This document shows, piece by piece, positions 1 to 6,544 of a DNA stretch of 10,529 nucleotides. Origin of the DNA: UBA3210 sp048359995 (GTDB taxonomy: Bacteria; Bacillota_I; Bacilli_A; RFN20; CAG-449); assembly GCA_048359995.1 (NCBI GenBank), contig DBGCPK010000004.1, forward strand, positions 1 to 10,529. Reading direction: 5' to 3'. The position numbers were made by a program, and so were the translations under genes. Position 1 is the stretch's first letter, and each line of letters begins with the position of its first letter. The notes beneath the pieces are model-generated. The model searched no databases, was not told the origin of the DNA, and worked only from the letters and a program-made list of their open reading frames with translations.

Positions 1-705
1 ACGTTCACGGATAAAGAACTGACTTTGACTTTGGATACGACGATCGACGCGCGTTACGTGAAAATGGTCGTTTCGGACTTCGAGACGAGCAATTGGGTCG
101 TGGTCAGAGAATTTTCCGCGGAAAAAGCGGCCATCAAAGTGGAAGCCGTTACCGATAGATGGGGTTCGGAAGAAGACGGAAATCAAGGTGTCAGCGCCGA
201 AAACGTCACTTTTAACGACGACGGATCGATTTCGGTTCGGATGAACGGCGCAGATCGGATCGGAGGCGTGGTGAAATCGACCGAACGATTCGATGAGGGT
301 TCTTTCGAAATCGTCGCATCCACGACGGCGACGAGCGGCGTGGCGACGGCGTTTTGGCTCTACTATAACGACGGCGTCAACAATTACGAAATCGACATCG
401 AGATGTGGGGAGATAACAACATCTGGTTGTCCTCGTGGATTACGGAAAGCGACTATAAGACGACGAAGTTGACTCTCGACTACGCTTTGTCTTCGAACGT
501 TCTGCATACTTACCGCATCGATTGGTACAGCGGAACCAAAGTCGAGTTCTATGTCGACGATACGCTTCTGACTACGATTACCGAATACGTTCCGACCGAG
601 CCGATGTACATCTATATGGGCGGATGGTGTCCGGATTGGGCGGGCGATCCTACCGATTCGGAATCCACGATCACGATTGAAAGTTTCTCTTATAGGGAAT
701 GGTAA
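1..705 (+). CDS. Exported multidomain glycosidase, C-terminal part: F5/8C tail plus GH16 domain (5' truncated)
   Basis: The reading frame is open from the first base, so the N-terminus lies outside the window; 234 residues are visible. Codons 1-39 look like the end of an F5/8 type C (discoidin, CBM32-like) domain, with ARYVKMVVSD and NWVVVREFS matching the usual final strands. Codons about 45-234 look like a GH16 beta-jelly-roll. The signature ExDxE appears as EIDIE at codons 130-134 (bases 388-402), where the first Glu is the family nucleophile and the last the acid/base. HTYRIDWYSGTKVEFYVDD follows, as in lichenase-type GH16. The direct ExDxE form, without an extra residue, is that of the lichenase/XTH-like branch. 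GH16 enzymes cut internal beta-1,3/1,4 bonds in glucans or galactans, and some gut members cut mucin-type chains; the substrate here is unknown. The protein ends in YREW with no LPXTG or other C-terminal anchor, so anchoring, if any, must be N-terminal. A further catalytic domain upstream is likely but unseen. Confidence 0.85.
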   Translation, partial: TFTDKELTLTLDTTIDARYVKMVVSDFETSNWVVVREFSAEKAAIKVEAVTDRWGSEEDGNQGVSAENVTFNDDGSISVRMNGADRIGGVVKSTERFDEGSFEIVASTTATSGVATAFWLYYNDGVNNYEIDIEMWGDNNIWLSSWITESDYKTTKLTLDYALSSNVLHTYRIDWYSGTKVEFYVDDTLLTTITEYVPTEPMYIYMGGWCPDWAGDPTDSESTITIESFSYREW

Positions 706-710
706 AAAAG

Positions 711-2132
711 ATGAATAAGATCGTATTCGGAACAGGAGGATTTCGCGGCATCATCGGCGATGATTTCCGGAAAGAAAACGTCGTTTTGGTCGCACAGGCG
801 ATCAGCAACGTCATCAAAAAGAGAAAAAGCCGGAAAGAAGTCGTCATCGGCTACGATTATCGCTTTCTTTCCGAAGAAAGCGCCTTATGGATCAGCGAGG
901 TTTTCGCGGGAAATCGCATTCATTGCCTTTTGTCCAAAGAACCCGTGCCGACGCCGGCGGTGATGTTCCTAAGCAAAGAACTCGGAAACGACTTCGGCGT
1001 GATGATTACCGCTTCGCACAATCCGTATTCGTTCAACGGAATCAAGGTGTTTCAAAAAGACGGCATGGATGCCGACGTTGCTTTGACCGACGAAATCGAA
1101 AGAGAGATTGCGGTTTTGCGAAAAATTCGGAAAACGGAAAAGTACGACGCGGACTACGGGAATTACGTGTCCGAAGTGTCCTTCCTGAATTTGTATCTGG
1201 AATTCGTCGGAAAATTCGTTTCACCCGAAATTCAAGGCAGTCCGGTCAAAGTTCTTTTCGACGCGATTTACGGTACGGGGGGATTGACGATCCGCCGCTT
1301 GGCGAAGAAGTACGGATTGAAAAACGTCCGTTCGATCCGTTCCGTCCGCGACGCGTGGTTTCACGGAGAATTGCCGAATCCGACCCGAGCGAATATGCTG
1401 AAACTTTCCGCGAAAGTCGTGAAAGAGGGCTATGATTTCGCGTTCGGTATCGACTCCGACGGGGATCGGTTGGGCGTCTTGGACGAAAAAGGAAATTATG
1501 TGGACAGCAACGAAATTTTAGCCGCGCTGTACTATTATTTGGTGAATTATCGCGGAGAAAAAGGTCCTTGCGTGAGAAATATCGCCACCTCGAATCTTCT
1601 CGATCGCGTGAGCGAGAAAATGGATTCCCGTTGCTATGAGGTTGACGTCGGTTTTAAAAATATTTCTTCCGAAATGAAGAGAACGAACGCTTTGATCGGC
1701 GGGGAATCTTCCGGAGGTCTGACGATCCGCGGATATCTTTACGGCAAGGATTCGACGTTCGCGGCGATGCTGTTCACGGAAATGGTGATCGTGATGAAAA
1801 AGCCGGTTTCCGAAATCATTCGCGAAGTTAGAGACTTCGCGGACTTTCACCACGTGATCGTCGAGCAGACGTTCTCCTATCGGCGTGGAATTGATATCGG
1901 GTCTGCACTTTTGGAAAGAATGCCGGAATTCGATGTTCCTCCTCTTTCGATTGTACGGCTGGGGAAAAACGTGAAATATCTCTTCGACGGGGATTCGTGG
2001 GTGCTTCTCCGCGTATCGGGTACCGAACCGGTCGTTCGCGTTTTCGTGGAAACGGATAATCAAGACAAGGCCGACGATTATCTGAAAATCGTCGACGGTT
2101 TCATACAGAGTTTGGACGGAGTGTGTGTGTAA
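711..2132 (+). CDS. Alpha-D-phosphohexomutase, PGM/PMM type (candidate GlcNAc-1-P / hexose-1-P mutase)
   Basis: This 473-residue protein, normal length for the family, should move phosphate between C1 and C6 of a hexose in the cytoplasm. All four family signatures are present. FGTGGFRGIIGDDF is at the N-terminus. The phosphoserine loop TASHNP has Ser102. The Mg2+ loop DSDGDR has Asp248, Asp250 and Asp252. The sugar-binding loop GGESSGG is at 330-336, and the phosphate-binding loop RVSGTEP is at 434-440. The GGESSGGLTIRG region and overall style are PGM/PMM-like, not GlmM (GGEQSGH). It follows the upstream stop by 5 bases and shares one base with the GH94 gene (TAATG). An in-frame ATG at 699 also exists, but AGGG at 694-697 would sit almost on it, so 711 is preferred; the difference is four residues. 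Context suggests it turns the sugar 1-phosphate released by the GH94 enzyme into the 6-phosphate for NagA. Glucose-1-P or mannose-1-P cannot be excluded. Confidence 0.93.
   Translation: MNKIVFGTGGFRGIIGDDFRKENVVLVAQAISNVIKKRKSRKEVVIGYDYRFLSEESALWISEVFAGNRIHCLLSKEPVPTPAVMFLSKELGNDFGVMITASHNPYSFNGIKVFQKDGMDADVALTDEIEREIAVLRKIRKTEKYDADYGNYVSEVSFLNLYLEFVGKFVSPEIQGSPVKVLFDAIYGTGGLTIRRLAKKYGLKNVRSIRSVRDAWFHGELPNPTRANMLKLSAKVVKEGYDFAFGIDSDGDRLGVLDEKGNYVDSNEILAALYYYLVNYRGEKGPCVRNIATSNLLDRVSEKMDSRCYEVDVGFKNISSEMKRTNALIGGESSGGLTIRGYLYGKDSTFAAMLFTEMVIVMKKPVSEIIREVRDFADFHHVIVEQTFSYRRGIDIGSALLERMPEFDVPPLSIVRLGKNVKYLFDGDSWVLLRVSGTEPVVRVFVETDNQDKADDYLKIVDGFIQSLDGVCV
2118..2121 (+). promoter_or_regulatory. 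Ribosome binding site for the GH94 gene
   Basis: GGAG lies 10 bases before the ATG at 2132, inside the end of the mutase gene. It favours 2132 over the upstream in-frame GTG at 2123, which would be too close to it. Confidence 0.6.
2121..2130 (+). repeat. (GT)5 dinucleotide run at the mutase/GH94 junction
   Basis: Five GT units run directly into the shared TAATG. The mutase reads them as its last codons before TAA. Loss of one unit would put the mutase in frame with the GH94 gene and remove the stop. Five units is short for a hypermutable tract. Confidence 0.7.
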
Positions 2133-4672
2133 TGGAAAGAAACCAGAATTTTTGTTACGAAATCAATAAATTATTCCGAGAGATTCGCGCTTTCGAAAGC
2201 GGAAAAACGGATTTCAATGCGTTGCCGAGTCGTACCTATTTCATGCAGGACGACCGAATTCTAACTTTGGAAAGAAGGGACGGAGTGTCCCGTTTTCCAT
2301 ATGGGAAGGACGGCTTTACGCTTTGGGTGTATTCTTCCGGATATATCAGCGTCAACGAATCGACGTTCTATTTGATTCTTCCGTCCGAAGAGGGCAAAGA
2401 ACCCTATTTTTCCGTCATTGCCGGAGAGGAAGAAAAAAGCGGAGAGTATTCCTATCATTCGATTCTGCGCGCGGGAAACCGCGAAAAGAACTTTCGCCGG
2501 TATACCGTCTTCGGCAAAGACGCCGCGTATTTTCTCTTGGAAACCCGAAGAAATCGCTTTGCAATCCGCCTGTTCGTCGACGAAAAGAAACGGGTAATCC
2601 TGACTCTTTATGCGAAACGATATCGAAGCGGAGAAGGGAGAATCTATCTTTCGACTTACGTCAACGGGCTGTTCAAGTTTTCCAACGGCGAGTCGATGGA
2701 AACCAAGTGGTTCAAGAAAGTAACCTATCGGGACGGCGTTTTCGTCTTCGATTCGCCGGAAGATATCGATCGGGAGCATCACGTCGAGAATTTCGGCGTC
2801 TTGCGGAGAAGAATCAACGACGCTTGCGAATCCTGCTATAACACGACTTCCAGAAGCGAGTACGCTTCTTCTAAGGAAAGGTCGATCTACGCTTCGGATC
2901 ATCTGATTCGCGGCGCTTTCCCTTTTCAGAAAAGCGTTACGCACTTCGTCGACACGGGGATCGCCGGAGATCTTGTAACCTATCTTCTCGATTCGAAAAA
3001 GCCGATCACGGAAGATTATATTCTCGAATATACGCACGACAAAGCGCAGGCGGAAGCGATTGCCGAACGACCTTTCGAAGAAAATCCGGAGTCGGATTTG
3101 ATGAAAATCCGTCGGACTCTGAAACGGAAAGAGAAAAGTCCGGATATGCTGAAATTCGAATTCGGCGCGTGGGAAAATTCCGCGCTTTCCGAAAAAGTGC
3201 TGAATCCGTTTCTCCGTTACGTGATCTATCAGACCGAATACTGCGGTTTATGTAAAAATTCCGGTTCGCTTTTTTTAGGCGTCCGCGACGTCATGCAGCA
3301 GATCGAGGCGGCTTTAATGTGGAATCCGAAAGCGTGCAGAAAGAAAATCGTCGAAGTGATGGATTTCATCTCTCCGGAGGGAATCGCGCCGAGACAGTAT
3401 TCTCTTCCTCCGGAAGGAAATCGCCCTCGGATGGACCTGCGGCTTTTTATCGATCAGGGCGTGTGGATTATTTCCACGATTTACGCTTATCTGGCTCATA
3501 CCGACGATTATTCGATTCTCGAAGAAAAAGCCCGTTATTGCATCCGCAAGGGAGGATACGGAGAACTGACGAGAAGAAGAGAGTCGGTTTTGGAACATAT
3601 GAAAAGAATTATGGCTTTCCTGACGGAATCCGTCGATCCGGAGACATCTTGCCTGAAAGCCCTGTACGGGGATTGGAACGACGCTTTGGACGGATTGGGA
3701 GTTTCCGCGAAAAAAGACGTCGAATACGGGAACGGAGTTTCGGTGATGGCAACGCTTCAATTTTACAGGAATTTGGCGGAAATGAGCGATATTCTTTCGC
3801 ACTTGGGAAAAGATGAGGATTTGATCTCTTCGTATCGGCAACTTCGGGAACGGATTGCGGAGGGAATTCAAAAATACGGCATCGTCTCCGAGCGGGGAGA
3901 AAAGAAAATCCTGCACGGTTGGGGGGATAATCGAAGTTATCTCGTCGGAAGTTTTTCGGATTGCGACGGAAAAAGCCGCGATTCGCTGACCGCGAACGCG
4001 TTCTATTACATTTCCGGAATGAATCGGTTGGACTTATGGGATAAGGTCGATACGTTGAAAGCCTATCGTCGTTTGGATTCGAAATACGGATTGAAGACGT
4101 TCGAACCTTATTTCGAAAAAGACGCGAAAGGCGTCGGAAGAATAGTCAATTTACCGAAAGGAACCGCGGAAAACAGCGCGACCTATATTCACGCGACTTT
4201 ATTCGGCATTTGGTCGTTATTCTTGATGGACGAAGGCGAAAAAGCCTTCGAACAGTTGGAAAAGGTTCTACCTCTCCGACATGAAAAAATTTCGACTTCG
4301 CCTTTCGTGATGCCGAATTCGTATTCTTACAATCCGGAAGAAGATATGGACGGAGAATCGATGAGCGACTGGTATACCGGCAGTGCGAATACGCTGATCA
4401 AAGTGCTGGTTCGGGGATTGTTCGGCGTCGAAACCACGCTGGACGGCGTCTTTATCCGACCGTCTTCCTATTTCAAGACCGAGACGGCTTCCCTTTCCGT
4501 CTGCATCAAAGGTTGTCGTTTCCGCATCGTATATCGGGGGAAGAATCATCGCGCGGAACGAATGGTTTGGAAAGAGAAAACGGCGAAAGTCAGGCAGGGT
4601 ATGTATTTCGATAACGAATGCTTGAGAAAGAACAAAGAAATCGAAATCGAAATCGGCGAGGAGGAAATATGA
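2132..4672 (+). CDS. GH94-family glycoside phosphorylase, divergent clade (candidate amino-disaccharide phosphorylase)
   Basis: This 846-residue cytoplasmic protein has no signal peptide. GH94 enzymes split beta-linked disaccharides with phosphate, giving an alpha-sugar 1-phosphate and a free sugar. An N-terminal beta-rich domain (about 1-300) precedes an (alpha/alpha)6 barrel (about 350-765) and a short beta C-terminal part. GVRDVMQQ (383-390) corresponds to the family's FRDQLQD. GDWNDALDG (513-521) holds the general-acid Asp. ENSATYIHATLFGIW (680-694) has the His of the phosphate site. SDWYTGSANT (745-754) followed by FGVETTLDGVFIRP matches the usual C-terminal signature. The usual HWWHP and SDDLLWLP segments are replaced by APRQYSLPP and MDLRLFIDQGVWIIST, so this is not a textbook cellobiose or chitobiose phosphorylase. 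The start at 2132 is supported by GGAG at 2118-2121 and by the TAATG overlap. Neighbouring mutase, nagB and nagA suggest GlcNAc-1-P as product, but the neighbouring GH16 domain leaves a beta-glucan disaccharide possible. The family call is firm; the substrate is open. Confidence 0.88.
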   Translation: MERNQNFCYEINKLFREIRAFESGKTDFNALPSRTYFMQDDRILTLERRDGVSRFPYGKDGFTLWVYSSGYISVNESTFYLILPSEEGKEPYFSVIAGEEEKSGEYSYHSILRAGNREKNFRRYTVFGKDAAYFLLETRRNRFAIRLFVDEKKRVILTLYAKRYRSGEGRIYLSTYVNGLFKFSNGESMETKWFKKVTYRDGVFVFDSPEDIDREHHVENFGVLRRRINDACESCYNTTSRSEYASSKERSIYASDHLIRGAFPFQKSVTHFVDTGIAGDLVTYLLDSKKPITEDYILEYTHDKAQAEAIAERPFEENPESDLMKIRRTLKRKEKSPDMLKFEFGAWENSALSEKVLNPFLRYVIYQTEYCGLCKNSGSLFLGVRDVMQQIEAALMWNPKACRKKIVEVMDFISPEGIAPRQYSLPPEGNRPRMDLRLFIDQGVWIISTIYAYLAHTDDYSILEEKARYCIRKGGYGELTRRRESVLEHMKRIMAFLTESVDPETSCLKALYGDWNDALDGLGVSAKKDVEYGNGVSVMATLQFYRNLAEMSDILSHLGKDEDLISSYRQLRERIAEGIQKYGIVSERGEKKILHGWGDNRSYLVGSFSDCDGKSRDSLTANAFYYISGMNRLDLWDKVDTLKAYRRLDSKYGLKTFEPYFEKDAKGVGRIVNLPKGTAENSATYIHATLFGIWSLFLMDEGEKAFEQLEKVLPLRHEKISTSPFVMPNSYSYNPEEDMDGESMSDWYTGSANTLIKVLVRGLFGVETTLDGVFIRPSSYFKTETASLSVCIKGCRFRIVYRGKNHRAERMVWKEKTAKVRQGMYFDNECLRKNKEIEIEIGEEEI
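4637..4654 (+). repeat. Three tandem GAAATC hexamers at the GH94 3' end
   Basis: Three perfect in-frame copies encode Glu-Ile three times near the GH94 C-terminus, just before the nagB ribosome binding site. A change in copy number would alter the tail by two residues per unit without shifting frame. It is probably simple codon-bias repetition. Confidence 0.6.
4659..4664 (+). promoter_or_regulatory. Ribosome binding site that fixes the nagB start
   Basis: AGGAGG, a perfect anti-16S match, lies 4 bases before the ATG at 4669 and within the last codons of the GH94 gene. It selects this ATG over an in-frame upstream start at 4618. Confidence 0.8.
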
Positions 4673-5415
4673 AATTCGAAGTATGGAGTGAAGAAGAGAT
4701 CGGAAAGAAGATCGGCGAAGAGATCATCGAACTGATTCATCGAAAAGAAAACGCGGTTTTAGGTTTGGCTACCGGTTCGTCTCCGACGTGCGTTTACCGT
4801 TATCTGACGGAGGCGTATAGAGAAAGAAGGGTGTCTTTTGCCAAGGTAACCACGTTCAATCTCGACGAATACATCGGGCTTCCGCCCGATCATCCGCAGT
4901 CATATCGTTCGTTTATGAATCGTCATCTTTTCGATTGCGTCGACATCGATTTGAAAAATACGCACCTTCCGAGCATTCGGGACGGCGAAGACGCGTATCT
5001 GCATTACGATAAACGAATCGAAGAAGCGGGGAACATCGACTATCAGATTTTGGGGATCGGGTCTAACGGTCACATCGCTTTCAACGAACCGGGGACGCCT
5101 TTCGACAGTCTGACGCACATCGTCTATCTGAAAGAATCGACGATTTCCGACAATGCGCGATTTTTTGCTTCGCGCGACGAAGTGCCTGTTTCGGCCGTTT
5201 CGATGGGGCTTTCTTCGATTCTGAAAGCCAAAAAGATCGTGCTGATCGCTTTGGGAAAGAACAAAAAGGAAGCGATTCGGAGACTTTACGAAGACGATCC
5301 GTCCGTCGAACTTCCGGCGTCGGCGCTGAAATACCACAAAGACGTCACGATCTATTGCGATCCCGATGCCGCGAGCGGGATTCTGTCGAAGGTAAAAGAC
5401 TATGCAAGGGTTTAA
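4669..5415 (+). CDS. nagB: Glucosamine-6-phosphate deaminase (short, Bacillus type)
   Basis: NagB converts glucosamine-6-phosphate to fructose-6-phosphate and ammonia, the last step from amino sugar into glycolysis. The 248-residue length fits the short Bacillus-type enzyme, which lacks the C-terminal allosteric extension of E. coli NagB. Visible motifs are GLATGSSPT (32-40, phosphate loop), TTFNLDEYIGL (61-71, with the catalytic Asp66), GIGSNGHIAFNEPG (129-142, with His135 and Glu140) and VSMGLSSIL (177-184). The residue before GH is Asn133, where E. coli has Asp; from memory, B. subtilis NagB also has Asn here, so this is not a sign of inactivity. The ATG at 4669 is chosen because AGGAGG lies at 4659-4664 and because it overlaps the GH94 stop as ATGA. 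An upstream in-frame start at 4618 would add a low-complexity basic stretch with no family match. The gene overlaps nagA by 14 bases. Confidence 0.95.
   Translation: MKFEVWSEEEIGKKIGEEIIELIHRKENAVLGLATGSSPTCVYRYLTEAYRERRVSFAKVTTFNLDEYIGLPPDHPQSYRSFMNRHLFDCVDIDLKNTHLPSIRDGEDAYLHYDKRIEEAGNIDYQILGIGSNGHIAFNEPGTPFDSLTHIVYLKESTISDNARFFASRDEVPVSAVSMGLSSILKAKKIVLIALGKNKKEAIRRLYEDDPSVELPASALKYHKDVTIYCDPDAASGILSKVKDYARV
5389..5392 (+). promoter_or_regulatory. Ribosome binding site for nagA
   Basis: AAGG lies 9 bases before the ATG at 5402, within the 3' end of nagB. It is moderate in strength; initiation may also draw on coupling with nagB translation. Confidence 0.5.
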
Positions 5416-6544
5416 AAACAGTCGGGTTTACGTGGAAGGCCGCGGCATCGTCAAAACTTCCCTCGGAATCGAAAACGGAAAATTCGTCTCTTTTCGGGAA
5501 GATGAAAGATTTCCGCAACTGGACGACAAATATACGATCATACCCGGTTTGATCGACGAGCATACCCACGGGGGTGCCGGATTCGATTTTATGGATGCCG
5601 GCGAAGAAGGAATCCGTACGATCGGGGAAAATTTTTTGCAGGACGGCGTCGTAGCGTATTTGGCGACAACGATGACGATGGAAAAAGAGAGAATCGAAAA
5701 AGCGTTGAAGAGAATCGGCGCTTATACCTGTTCTCCTTTCGAAGCGCAGTTGTTGGGAATTCATCTGGAAGGACCGTTCATTTCGCCGTCTTTCTGCGGG
5801 GCGCAAAATCCCGAGAATATCCTGAAACCGGAAACCGCTTTGATGGAGAGATGGATACGGCTTTCTTCGGAAAAAATTCGATTGGTCACTTTCGCACCGG
5901 AAGAAGCCGAAAAGGATTTTTACGAATTATTGGAAGCGCACCGCATCGTGAAAAATGCGGGGCATACGGCCGCGTCGGCAATAGAAGCGGAGAAAGCGAT
6001 TCTCCGCGGCTTAAACGGAACGACGCATACGTATAACGCGATGAAAGGAATTCATCATCGCGATATCGGTACGACCGGAACGGCGCTTTTGAACGATTCG
6101 CTGTATTGCGAAATCATCGCGGATCGGATTCACGTATCCGATCAGGCCATCGCTCTTTTGCTGAAATGCAAGCCGAAAGAAAAGGTGATTCTGATCACCG
6201 ATTCGATGGAAGCAAAATATCTGAGCGCGGGAAAATACGCTCTGGGAGGACAGGAAGTTTTCGTCGACGGGACTTCCGCGCGTCTGAAAGACGGGACTCT
6301 GGCGGGATCGATTCTCAGGCTGAACGTAGCGTTGAAGAATATCCGCGATATTTCCCATCTGCCTCTGACCGACGTCGTCGACATGGCGAGCATCAATCCT
6401 GCTCGGAATCTGGGAATTCAAGATCGGAAAGGTTCGATAAGTCTGGGAAAAGACGCCGATTTCGTCATCATCGACGAAGATTTCGACGTTTATGCGACGT
6501 ACATCGCAGGAAAAGAAGTGTACAGAAAGGAGATCACAAAATGA
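5402..6544 (+). CDS. nagA: N-acetylglucosamine-6-phosphate deacetylase
   Basis: NagA removes acetate from GlcNAc-6-phosphate, giving glucosamine-6-phosphate for NagB. The 380 residues fit the amidohydrolase family. Metal ligands are visible as DEHTHGG (His54 and His56), HLEGPF (Glu123), NAGHTAAS (His188) and THTYNAM (His209), and the catalytic Asp is Asp267 in LITDSMEA. The intact HxH pair resembles the two-metal form seen in Bacillus rather than E. coli NagA, which has lost it. LGGQEVFVDG, DGTLAGSIL and NPARNLGI complete the family pattern. Two small deviations are ADRIHV, where Gly usually follows Asp, and TDS in place of TDA. The start at 5402 is preceded by AAGG at 5389-5392 and lies inside the end of nagB; the stop shares ATGA with the next gene. 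The enzyme is cytoplasmic. Identification is firm; activity on other N-acetylhexosamine 6-phosphates is possible. Confidence 0.96.
   Translation: MQGFKNSRVYVEGRGIVKTSLGIENGKFVSFREDERFPQLDDKYTIIPGLIDEHTHGGAGFDFMDAGEEGIRTIGENFLQDGVVAYLATTMTMEKERIEKALKRIGAYTCSPFEAQLLGIHLEGPFISPSFCGAQNPENILKPETALMERWIRLSSEKIRLVTFAPEEAEKDFYELLEAHRIVKNAGHTAASAIEAEKAILRGLNGTTHTYNAMKGIHHRDIGTTGTALLNDSLYCEIIADRIHVSDQAIALLLKCKPKEKVILITDSMEAKYLSAGKYALGGQEVFVDGTSARLKDGTLAGSILRLNVALKNIRDISHLPLTDVVDMASINPARNLGIQDRKGSISLGKDADFVIIDEDFDVYATYIAGKEVYRKEITK
6527..6532 (+). promoter_or_regulatory. Ribosome binding site for the LRR_5 gene
   Basis: AAGGAG lies 8 bases before the ATG at 6541, within the last codons of nagA. It separates the true start from the long open stretch upstream in the same frame, which is only a shadow of nagA. 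Confidence 0.75.

Noticed and set aside
112..125. 14-base perfect palindrome TTTTCCGCGGAAAA
   Set aside because: It lies inside coding sequence between two domains, is not near a gene start, and is built from codons common throughout the window; no operator role is supported.
699..710. Upstream in-frame ATG for the mutase at 699
   Set aside because: It overlaps the previous stop, its AGGG would be at most 1 base away, and the four extra residues fall before the family's usual N-terminus.
1518..2063. Minus-strand open frames opposite the mutase, GH94, nagB, nagA and LRR_5 genes
   Set aside because: All are basic, low-information translations lying across firmly identified genes, with no domain match seen.
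711..2132. Calling the mutase GlmM
   Set aside because: GlmM has YFGTDGIRG and GGEQSGH motifs and is about 450 residues; this protein has FGTGGFRG and GGESSGG, the PGM/PMM style.
3270..3276. Run of seven T as a possible frameshift site in the GH94 gene
   Set aside because: The frame continues cleanly with conserved GH94 motifs on both sides, and a seven-base run alone is weak evidence.
4618..4668. Upstream in-frame start for nagB
   Set aside because: It would add a basic, low-complexity stretch that is the frame shadow of the GH94 tail, and AGGAGG points to 4669.
6106..6540. Long open extension upstream of the LRR_5 gene in the same frame
   Set aside because: It lies wholly inside nagA, is Arg/Ser-rich with no domain, and would hide the signal peptide that starts at 6541.
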